From VGWB01 sp964480945 (GTDB lineage Bacteria; Bacteroidota; Ignavibacteria; UBA10030), in assembly GCA_964480945.1 (NCBI GenBank), contig CAYZRX010000016.1:1-57429 (forward strand): 57,429 nt of DNA. Direction: 5' to 3'. Of the stretch, positions 1 to 7,174 are shown piece by piece. The stretch's first letter is position 1. Each line of letters opens with the position of its first letter. The translations under genes were made by a program, and so were the position numbers. The notes under the pieces were generated by a model. It was not told where the DNA came from. It searched no databases and saw only the letters and a program-made list of their open reading frames with translations.

Positions 1-836
1 AGGAGATATAGACGATCGCGAACGAGAGCAACGTCCTCGAGCGGGCTGAGCGGCGTGCTGGCGAGGAACGTCTCAGCCGGTGTCACCCGGAGGAGCTCGC
101 CGTGATCCGAGAACCAGTAGAGAGTGTCCTTCGCAGCCACAACGATGCAATCCTCTCCGACGTCGAAGCCGCGCGCGCCGCTCAGGGTCCCGAGTCCGAT
201 AGTCCGCATGTAGTTGCCGAAGTAATCGTATTCGAGGAGCCGCTGCTTCTCCAGGACATAGACGTGATCGTTGGAGCCCACGAGGATCTTGATGGGCACC
301 TCGAGCTTCCCGCGCTGATCATCGATTCCGCCGAAGGAGCGTTCGAACACAGCGCTGCGCACAAACTTCATGACGCGCGAATTGTCCCCGTCCAGAACGA
401 ACATGTCGCCAAGGTGCGAGAGGGCAACCCCGAGAGGGTAGCCGAACCGTGCCGCCACAACGTCCGTATCACGAGTGGAGAACGAGGAGACGAAATTAAG
501 AAAACGATCGAAGCGTTGTATCCGATGGTTGTTGTAGTCGGAGACGTAGACGTTGAGGCCGTCTGTGGTGAGGCCGGTAGGCCGGTCGAACGTGGTCGCC
601 GTCCACCCGTAGCCCCCGACGGCGGCAACCGCTGAATCGCTGTCGTTCAGGAGGAAGACGGCGTTGCGCTCCGCATCGATGACGTAGATCCACCCTTGAG
701 GGCTGACCACGAGGCGCGTAGCCTGTTGAAAGGAGCCGACTGCGCGTTGTTCAACAAACAGCGTGTCCGGAGCGTTTGCGGGAAGAATGTTGGTAGCAAC
801 AAACAGCAACGCCGCTATTGAAGATAGCGCTGCCAT
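1..836 (-). CDS. NHL/beta-propeller-like exported protein (3' end outside window)
   Basis: The frame is open from an ATG at 836 to the window edge, about 278 codons, so the C-terminus is missing. The start is followed by a signal-peptide-like stretch (hydrophobic core ALLFVATNILPANA, likely cleavage after ANA). After it come blade-like repeats typical of NHL or six-bladed propellers: VVSPQGWIYVID, GLTTDGLNVYVSDYNNHRIQRFD, GVALSHLGDMFVLDGDNSRVMKF. Such domains usually mediate binding or act as scaffolds; no enzymatic motif is visible. The start lies inside the end of the upstream GWxTD gene (22-nt overlap), so the two are probably co-transcribed and translationally coupled. The ligand is unknown. 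Confidence 0.75.
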   Translation of the reverse strand, partial: MAALSSIAALLFVATNILPANAPDTLFVEQRAVGSFQQATRLVVSPQGWIYVIDAERNAVFLLNDSDSAVAAVGGYGWTATTFDRPTGLTTDGLNVYVSDYNNHRIQRFDRFLNFVSSFSTRDTDVVAARFGYPLGVALSHLGDMFVLDGDNSRVMKFVRSAVFERSFGGIDDQRGKLEVPIKILVGSNDHVYVLEKQRLLEYDYFGNYMRTIGLGTLSGARGFDVGEDCIVVAAKDTLYWFSDHGELLRVTPAETFLASTPLSPLEDVALVRDRLYL

Positions 837-2185
837 TGGCTATCCTGCAGTTCGCCCCTTTTGGTCGAATTCACGAGGATATAATCCCCGAAGCCGGTCC
901 GCTCGACAAAGTCGAATTCGACGCCGTTCTCGATGGAGTAGTAGTGCCAGACCTCGTACGGCTTGGCGTCCACTGAGGAAGGATACCGCTCGATCTCATC
1001 CGGCTCACCGTAGACGAGGAAGATCCTTCCACGATCGGTATTCCACCCGGGCCTCCCCAGCGCATGGAACCGTTGATTGGCAACAGCCACCCTTCGCAGG
1101 TAGGCCGAGCGCGTGATCCCGGGCTGCCCCCCCCTCCCCGATTGCACTTCGCTCCAGAACTTCGCGAGAAACTCCCGGCGCCCTTCCGCCGACGTAATCT
1201 GCGAGAACATTTTCACTTCCTGGTCGGTGGCGAAATACTGCACTTCGCGAAACTCCTTTTCCAGCTCATCGGCCGACAGGCCGGCCAGCTCAGCCGCGCT
1301 CATCGATGTGGATCTGACGTTGGCCGCTTTGAGATGTGGATTGTAGATGAAAAACGTCTTCTGGTTCTCCGCGATCGGCGACCCTTCGGTATCGGACAGA
1401 AGGATCCGGAACCGGTATTTCCCCGACGGGATGGATGCGACGTTCGTCGCTCCAGCCTCCACGGCATCCTTGACCCCGTACTTGCGGTTCTTCGATGCCT
1501 CTTTGACGACCTTCCCATCATTCCCCACGACCTGGGTTTTCACGGAATAGGTCTGCTCCGGATCGAGATTGTACATCTCCACATAATTGAACATCATCGG
1601 ATAGGAGGCGACGCCGAAAACCAATGTGGGATTCGGCATCACTTCGAGCGAGTTCTTGTAGAACAGGTCCCCCTTTTTCTCGGAGGTCTTGACGCTCGAG
1701 CAGAGCTCAAGATCGCTGGCGGCGACATCCGGGTCATATCCCTTCAACGAAAGCGGCAGAGAGATGCTGTCCCTCCGTCCCGGATCAAGAGAGTCGAATA
1801 CCAGAGCCTCCAGCGTGTAGTCACCGAAGGGGAGCGCATATCCTGCCTCGCTTATGACCGTCGAGTGGAGCGCCCTATCAGTTGTGTCGGATATGGAAAG
1901 CGGGACATTTGACCGATTGTGCACGACGTAGGAACCGGTCGAATTGTCCTTGATTCCCGTTACAACCTTCAGAAGCCCGGCATAGCGACCATCGCGGAGC
2001 TCATAACACGCAAGCGCGGGATAAAACCCGTAGTAGATCTCAAGGTATGCCGTGGTATCGTTGTTCCTGAATCGCGCATAGTCCAGATTGAGCACCAGCC
2101 CTGCAGAGGGCACGAGCCGCTGCTGCCCCCAGAGGACCGAGCAGCAGAGCATTATCAGAAAGAAAACGCCGTAGACTTTTTTCAT
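815..2185 (-). CDS. GWxTD domain-containing exported protein
   Basis: A 456-residue protein with a signal peptide (MKKVYGVFFLIMLCCSVLWG, then Q) and a C-terminal GWxTD domain: GWNTD begins at residue 380 and is followed by RGRIFLVYGEPDEIE and a YEVWHYY block. GWxTD proteins are common in Bacteroidota, Ignavibacteria and Acidobacteria; their biochemical role is not established. The middle of the protein looks like beta-sandwich material. An AGGAG ribosome-binding site precedes the ATG. It lies 28 nt downstream of the PIG-L-like gene and overlaps the NHL-like gene, which suggests one transcript for a set of envelope proteins. Confidence 0.85.
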   Translation of the reverse strand: MKKVYGVFFLIMLCCSVLWGQQRLVPSAGLVLNLDYARFRNNDTTAYLEIYYGFYPALACYELRDGRYAGLLKVVTGIKDNSTGSYVVHNRSNVPLSISDTTDRALHSTVISEAGYALPFGDYTLEALVFDSLDPGRRDSISLPLSLKGYDPDVAASDLELCSSVKTSEKKGDLFYKNSLEVMPNPTLVFGVASYPMMFNYVEMYNLDPEQTYSVKTQVVGNDGKVVKEASKNRKYGVKDAVEAGATNVASIPSGKYRFRILLSDTEGSPIAENQKTFFIYNPHLKAANVRSTSMSAAELAGLSADELEKEFREVQYFATDQEVKMFSQITSAEGRREFLAKFWSEVQSGRGGQPGITRSAYLRRVAVANQRFHALGRPGWNTDRGRIFLVYGEPDEIERYPSSVDAKPYEVWHYYSIENGVEFDFVERTGFGDYILVNSTKRGELQDSQWQRYLQ

Positions 2186-2213
2186 GGCCCCTCACTCCTT
2201 TCACCTCAATATA

Positions 2214-4544
2214 TCAATCTGACAGCAGGTTTGCAAGCAGCCGGTACGCTCCGGCGTGCACATTCAAGAATTGCGGAAGAAGCGCAAGATCGACATACGT
2301 GATCGTGCCCGCTCCCTTTTTCCACTGAACGATCAGCGCGTTTCCGTCCCGAGCAACTTTCACCGGAACCTCCGCCGCCCCCGACACCCTGGCTGACACC
2401 TGGTTGTACGCCATTCGAGCGATCCAGCTCGTCCAGTCCTCGGGATAGATGACGTTGGGGCTCCTGATCAACAAGGAAGTCGAGTCGGCTTCCACGCCCG
2501 TCTCTTCATCATAGGAGCTTGTTGCCGTGAGCTCCAGATCGTCGAGCAGCGGATCCTTCTTCCATGCGACGGCGTCCTGTGCAAGGAGGATCAGATGGCC
2601 TCCCCGTTCCGCAAACTGTTCCAGGTCGGCTTTGTGCTCCTGGATCCCCGGCTCAAGCGAGAGGAGCCGGTGATCCAAAAGGATGACCTGATAAGAGGCC
2701 AGGTTCCTCGAGAAGTCTGAGTTCACCTTCAGGGAACTCCACGTCACCCCGATCCGCCGAAGGGCATCCTCCGTAGGGCTATTCTCAAGACCTGTCACGA
2801 GTGCGACCCTCTTCGATGAGTCGACCCGAACGTCAAATCGCCGCGCTCCAAAGCGCGCAACCTCCTGCATCTCGATTTTCACGGGAATGACGTACGTCCC
2901 TTCCCCGAGGGGCCGCCTCCAGGAGAGGATCAGCGTGTCTTGCACGGACTGATCTTTGACGTTCAAATGAAACTGACGCTTCGGAGCAAAGGCAAGCGAA
3001 TCGTTGACCTGTACGGAATCGAGCACCCCGTCCCGCGAATGATTCGTGAGCCGCACGATCACCCGCTCCGACGGAATCGCCCGCACGACGGGGGTGAGCA
3101 CCTCGATCGTGAAGCGCGGACAAAACTGCACAGGCACGACAACCCGGTACTGGAAACTCTCCTCCCGTTTCGTCGACTCCCGCAGGATCACGAACATCAA
3201 AACGCTCCCTTCGCTGGTCCTCGACAGACCCGCCAGGCTGGCGGGGAGGTCATACTCCATGCGCTGGGGGGAGAGAATCCGGTACTCCTTCTTGACCTCC
3301 AGGGGGAACTGCTTGTCGTGCGATTCGTTGATCACCCATCCTTGATCCGTTCCGAGAAAATAGATCTTCGTACTTGTATCGGGCTTGAAACCCTTTACGC
3401 TGTCAATCTTCAAAATCGTCAACTGTCGCTCGGCAAGGATAGAGGGGCTCAGCGTGTAGTGCACTTGCACTCCCATGATCGTTGTCCGGAGGTCTTCCAG
3501 GGCGATCTTCCAGTGCACGGCCGCGACCCGCTCCTGCGGTGTCAAGAACGAAGCCCGCCAGAGCACCCGATCAACCGAATCCACCATCGCGGTGAAATCG
3601 CCGAGGAGTTTGGCTGTGCTCGCGCGAAGCCTCGGGCCCTTTAGCGTAATCCCCGTCAGGGCCTCGATTTGTCGTTCAAGGCTTCTCAGGCTCGGCGGGA
3701 GGGCTCTCGGAAGCCCTTCCTCCACCGTGCGAAGCCGACGGGTCCGGCGCGGATACACTTGCTCGTAGGTAACGCTGGTTGCGCTCTCGCCCTGCCATTG
3801 CCGCCGTTGAACGATAAGCGACGCATAGGCCCCCGCGGCCTCCTCACCGATCTCACGGTATGATTTCTTCCAGATGGGATGAACCCTTCCGATGGGAGCT
3901 TGGACTCCCTTCCCTCTCCCGTCGTCGACCAGCAACCGTCCGACCGCCCATTGGGAGGGCCCACCGCTCGGCGAGACCTTTGTCGCTTCTGCACGCCTAA
4001 TTGCACGCACGAGAACACTCTGGAAAACTTCTGCCTGCGGGCTTTTGACACCACGAGCCCAGTCGCGGGGGACGAGAATGATATCCGGCCGAAAGTTAAG
4101 GAGGAGCTTGACCAGCCGGGTTCGAAGGGTATCTATTTCCCATCTCGCCCGAACGAAGCCCGTGTCCGATGCAGCAGCGATGTCCGGCATATTGAGGAAG
4201 TAGGCCCCACCGCCAAGCAGCTTCATGGCATTGGCGGCAGCTTCCCGCCGTTCGGCAGCGAGCTGGTTCGGATACTCTCCCCTGATGTCACTTTCACCTG
4301 CCTCCCCATTCGTCACATACGCGCTGAAGATCCGGGCGCCCCGACCCAGGCGAAAATACGCGAGGGTCGCAAAATCCTCATATCCCGGCTGCAGAGAGAT
4401 TGAAAGGACGGTCAGCCGGGAGCGGGCATCCCGAGATCGCTGGTAACGAGCTGCATAGCCGGTCTCGGGGAAATACTGTGCCTGCGCGGCCAGAGGAATG
4501 CTGAGAAGAAACAAGAGGCGAACGAAGAGCTGCCGAGTCTGCAT
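2214..4544 (-). CDS. PIG-L (LmbE)-like exported protein with degenerate active site
   Basis: A 776-residue protein. The start chosen is the ATG at 4544 because it begins a clean signal peptide (MQTRQLFVRLLFLLSIPLAA); the frame stays open 33 codons further upstream, but that part is repeat sequence. Residues about 43-190 follow the PIG-L deacetylase fold (VLSISL, a VTNGEAGES strand/turn, FRPDIILVP). The zinc motif, normally AHPDDE, reads LQPGYED at residues 51-57, and the distal H-x-x-H site in the segment after VPRDWARG is absent. The C-terminal part contains beta-sandwich-like sequence and a glutamine-amidotransferase-like fold (YQVILLDHR, RGGHLILLAQDA). Inferred: a secreted or periplasmic non-catalytic relative, perhaps a carbohydrate-binding protein. 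Confidence 0.75.
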   Translation of the reverse strand: MQTRQLFVRLLFLLSIPLAAQAQYFPETGYAARYQRSRDARSRLTVLSISLQPGYEDFATLAYFRLGRGARIFSAYVTNGEAGESDIRGEYPNQLAAERREAAANAMKLLGGGAYFLNMPDIAAASDTGFVRARWEIDTLRTRLVKLLLNFRPDIILVPRDWARGVKSPQAEVFQSVLVRAIRRAEATKVSPSGGPSQWAVGRLLVDDGRGKGVQAPIGRVHPIWKKSYREIGEEAAGAYASLIVQRRQWQGESATSVTYEQVYPRRTRRLRTVEEGLPRALPPSLRSLERQIEALTGITLKGPRLRASTAKLLGDFTAMVDSVDRVLWRASFLTPQERVAAVHWKIALEDLRTTIMGVQVHYTLSPSILAERQLTILKIDSVKGFKPDTSTKIYFLGTDQGWVINESHDKQFPLEVKKEYRILSPQRMEYDLPASLAGLSRTSEGSVLMFVILRESTKREESFQYRVVVPVQFCPRFTIEVLTPVVRAIPSERVIVRLTNHSRDGVLDSVQVNDSLAFAPKRQFHLNVKDQSVQDTLILSWRRPLGEGTYVIPVKIEMQEVARFGARRFDVRVDSSKRVALVTGLENSPTEDALRRIGVTWSSLKVNSDFSRNLASYQVILLDHRLLSLEPGIQEHKADLEQFAERGGHLILLAQDAVAWKKDPLLDDLELTATSSYDEETGVEADSTSLLIRSPNVIYPEDWTSWIARMAYNQVSARVSGAAEVPVKVARDGNALIVQWKKGAGTITYVDLALLPQFLNVHAGAYRLLANLLSD

Positions 4545-4607
4545 TTTAGCGAGAGCTATTTTCGAGTTGATTGATCGCTGAATTAGTCTTCTATTGAGAT
4601 CGATGCC

Positions 4608-4720
4608 GGTGCTATTCCATAAGAATAGTCTTGCAAACCTCACCCTAACCCTCTCCTAATCCCGATCAAAAACATCGGGACACAAGAAGCGTGAAGGAGA
4701 GGGAACGTGTCATAGGAATT
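4608..4720. repeat. Dispersed hairpin repeat, copy A
   Basis: This stretch shares with 22509-22580 the order GTGC-ATTCC, ATAGTCTTG, CCTCACCCT, CTCTCCTAA. It contains nested inverted repeats: CCCGAT (4661-4666) with ATCGGG (4674-4679) inside CCCTCTCCT ... AGGAGAGGG, plus a smaller CTATTC/GAATAG hairpin. It sits directly upstream of the PIG-L-like gene. No transposase is visible; a small non-autonomous element or structured intergenic repeat is inferred. Confidence 0.6.
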
Positions 4721-4949
4721 TCGCTGCTGCCAGAAGGCATGACCAAGTAAACAAGCCCCTCCCCTATGAGGGGAGGTACGCCTGTCCGCCGTTCTCTTTG
4801 GCGGAGTGGGGTCTCATCCTCTGCTTCTCTTCTTCAATACCGACCCCTACACTTGGGCCTCTCCCTACCATCTCGGCCGAGGAGCCACACTCTGGACTTC
4901 GCCTACCAGAGCTCCTCAGCCACCTCCGCGAGGATGGCGGCCAGCCGGA
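4721..4949. other. Non-coding spacer with a second GC-rich hairpin repeat
   Basis: No convincing gene is seen between the repeat and the stop codon at 4950. At about 4757-4816 there are two short inverted repeats, CCCCTCCCC/GAGGGGAGG and GTCCGCC/GGCGGAG, of the kind found in dispersed intergenic repeats of this group. Nothing specific is seen in the rest, and no clear T-tract terminator for the gene ending at 4950 was found. Confidence 0.4.
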
Positions 4950-6008
4950 TCATCTCAGCACTACCATTTTGTCCGTCGTCGTGCGTCCGTCGAACTGCAA
5001 GCGACAGAAGTAGACTCCGGAGGAGAGCGCACGCCCATCGAAGCTCAAATCATACGTCCCTGCGCGTCTCACGCCGGCGACGAGTGTCGCCAGTTCTTGT
5101 CCGACAAGATTGTAGATTTTCAACGTTACTTCTCCGTCGACGGGAATGGAGAAGGTGAAATTGGTGACCCGCGCGAACGGGTTCGGATAATTCGGCCAGA
5201 GAGTAAACGCCGGGGGGTCGCTCGCGTACATGAGGACAGCCTGGCGCCCAAGTCGCTGATAGTACAGCGCGCGGTCACTCGATACGTCGGAGGCATACGA
5301 GAGCCCCTCCGGGCTCTGTCTGAGGAGCAAGGAGAAGAACGTGCAGGCCGCCAGATACGATCCCTCCAGTGTCGGGTGGTTGTTATCCCGGAGCCAGAGC
5401 CCGATGGACGGATCCCCCTGGAACGCCAGCCGCCAGGCGAGTCCGACAGGACAAAGCTGGGCGGAGAGTTCGCGGGCGATGTGCCGATAGGCGGCCGTGA
5501 GGGAATCTTGCATATCGAAGAAATTCTTGAACACCGGGCTCGAGTGGGAGCCGTACGTCTGCTGGCCACCCTCCTTGCGCGCCCACGTCATGAAAAAGAC
5601 GGTACGTGCCCCGACCCTCTTTGCCAGCGAATCGAGGGCTCGTGCAGCCGGGTACATACTGTTGTCCCGCAGGTACGGAATCACGGGCAGCACGCTCTGT
5701 TCCTGCAGGACAACGTAGTTCCACCGCTTCTCCATGATCTTGTCTATCGTCCCCTCGAAGTTCGCGTGCTGCTCCAGCGTGGAGCCGCTCACCGTGCTTT
5801 CGTCTACATCCACCTTCCAGCCCGCAGCCCTGGCCAGCTCCGCGAACATCGCCGGCATCTCGTTGTTTTCCGTCAGGCTGTTCCCAATAAAGAGAACCCG
5901 AATGGTGTCGCCTTGCTGCGCTCTGGCGAGCGAAACGAGCGTGATCGATCCCAGGAGTGCCAGGATCGCCAGGGGGACGCCTCCCCGCCTCCCTCTCAGG
6001 TTCAGCAT
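4950..6008 (-). CDS. SGNH/GDSL-type hydrolase with T9SS type A sorting domain
   Basis: A 352-residue secreted protein. The ATG at 6008 is preferred over an in-frame TTG at 6023. A signal peptide (core VPLAILALLGSITLVSLARA) is followed by VLFIGNSLTE, the serine block with the nucleophile about residue 44, then VVLQEQS, and a DNNHP block at about residues 207-211 giving the catalytic Asp/His. Residues from about 275 form a T9SS sorting domain (LWPNYPNPFA, IYNLVGQELATLV, SSGVYFCRL, KMVVLR). The arrangement predicts an esterase or lipase-like enzyme exported by T9SS and held at the surface; the substrate is unknown. A strong terminator ends about 23 nt upstream, leaving little room for a separate promoter. 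Confidence 0.85.
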   Translation of the reverse strand: MLNLRGRRGGVPLAILALLGSITLVSLARAQQGDTIRVLFIGNSLTENNEMPAMFAELARAAGWKVDVDESTVSGSTLEQHANFEGTIDKIMEKRWNYVVLQEQSVLPVIPYLRDNSMYPAARALDSLAKRVGARTVFFMTWARKEGGQQTYGSHSSPVFKNFFDMQDSLTAAYRHIARELSAQLCPVGLAWRLAFQGDPSIGLWLRDNNHPTLEGSYLAACTFFSLLLRQSPEGLSYASDVSSDRALYYQRLGRQAVLMYASDPPAFTLWPNYPNPFARVTNFTFSIPVDGEVTLKIYNLVGQELATLVAGVRRAGTYDLSFDGRALSSGVYFCRLQFDGRTTTDKMVVLR

Positions 6009-6030
6009 ACGTACCCGCGGCAATTGGACG

Positions 6031-6064
6031 AAAAAGAAAGGCTGCCCGAGAAGGGCAGCCTTTC
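6031..6064 (-). terminator. Rho-independent terminator after the PorV-family gene
   Basis: On the minus strand AAAGGCTGCCC, a short CTTCTC-type loop, then GGGCAGCC and TTTCTTTTT: an 8-11 bp GC-rich stem with a T tract. It closes the TonB receptor/PorV operon. Confidence 0.85.
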
Positions 6065-6091
6065 TCTGCTAAAGCCAACAGCATCGGCTGT

Positions 6092-7132
6092 CTAGAAGTC
6101 CACCTTCAACGAGAACACTTGATTTGCGTTGAAGTATTGGACCTGCCGATACCCGAAGTCGAGCGTAATGCCGGTCGTGCCCGCCTTGTAATTCAGACCG
6201 ATCCCGAACGTGCTGCCGAAGATGTTCTCCTCAGCGCTCGGAATCGTGCTGTACCCGCCCCGGGCGACGAGCGTTACAACGTCGAGGTTGAGTCCAACCT
6301 CGAGCCCGCCCCGATACTCGTCGTAATACAGGTTGTTGTTCGAGAATGTCCCGTTCACCCCTCCGAAGAAATTGTCTCCAAAGGAGCGATCGTACGACAG
6401 GCCGAACTCGACGAGGGCAGGCAGCTCAAAGCTTGCTGCCTGTACCTGGTATTTCTGAACGGGACGGAGGCCGTCCGTGATCAGTGCGCCGCGATACAGT
6501 CCCGGTCCGTTGAACGTCATGGACGGGCCGATGTTCTTGATCGCAATCCCGACCGTCAGGCCTTGCACCGCCAACAGCCCTCTGTACTGGATGCCGAAAT
6601 CGAAGCCGAAGCCGGACGCCGAGACTTGGTCAATCGTCTCGCTGATGATCTTGCCCGTGACTCCGACCGCGACGGCATCGGTAAGGCTGCGCGCGTAGGT
6701 GAACCCAATGGTCACATACGTCGGCGTGTAGAACCGCCCGGTCTTCCCTTCGGGATCATCTTCCGACGTCAACGGGATGTTCCCAAAGCTGAGCGACTTC
6801 ATGCTTACGCCGAGGCTGCCAAAGTCCCCGAATTTGCCCGCAACCGCACCATACAGGACGCTGATGTCGGCGATGTATGACATCGACGAAACCATCGCCT
6901 GGGCTGATCCGGGCATTTTCCCAAGCCCGGCAGGGTTCCAGTGAATGGATTCTACACCGTTCGATGTTGCGATGCTCGACCCACTGAGCGCCATATCTCT
7001 GGCTCCAATGGGGATGAGCAACTCGGGAGCCGCTACGCCCCCGGCCCTTGGATTCTGTGCAGTCACAACGCTTACACCGAGAAGGACAACACAGAAAACC
7101 AGGACTGCCAAGCGTGTTGTGTGTGACTTCAT
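6092..7132 (-). CDS. PorV/PorQ-family outer-membrane beta-barrel protein
   Basis: A 346-residue protein. The start is the ATG at 7132, which has a GGAGA ribosome-binding site and begins a signal peptide (RLAVLVFCVVLLGVSVVTA); an upstream in-frame start at 7168 lacks support. The mature N-terminus has the PorV/UPF0164-like pattern: AAPELLIPIGARDMALSGSS, SNGVESIHWNPAGL, then alternating beta-strands to the terminal KVDF. Known PorV proteins are FadL-type barrels that carry T9SS cargo to the attachment complex. Here the gene is last in an operon behind a T9SS-like cargo and a TonB receptor, so a role in exporting or anchoring that cargo is inferred; it may be a paralogue of the core PorV. Confidence 0.85.
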   Translation of the reverse strand: MKSHTTRLAVLVFCVVLLGVSVVTAQNPRAGGVAAPELLIPIGARDMALSGSSIATSNGVESIHWNPAGLGKMPGSAQAMVSSMSYIADISVLYGAVAGKFGDFGSLGVSMKSLSFGNIPLTSEDDPEGKTGRFYTPTYVTIGFTYARSLTDAVAVGVTGKIISETIDQVSASGFGFDFGIQYRGLLAVQGLTVGIAIKNIGPSMTFNGPGLYRGALITDGLRPVQKYQVQAASFELPALVEFGLSYDRSFGDNFFGGVNGTFSNNNLYYDEYRGGLEVGLNLDVVTLVARGGYSTIPSAEENIFGSTFGIGLNYKAGTTGITLDFGYRQVQYFNANQVFSLKVDF

Positions 7133-7174
7133 AACATATTCTCCTTCAGTAGTTTTCAAGTTAACCATGGTCGT

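Noticed and set aside
4766..5158. Plus-strand gene in the spacer near 4.8 kb
   Set aside because: Arg/Ser-rich translation, overlaps the sorting domain of the SGNH gene on the other strand and repeat hairpins; no ribosome-binding site or motif.
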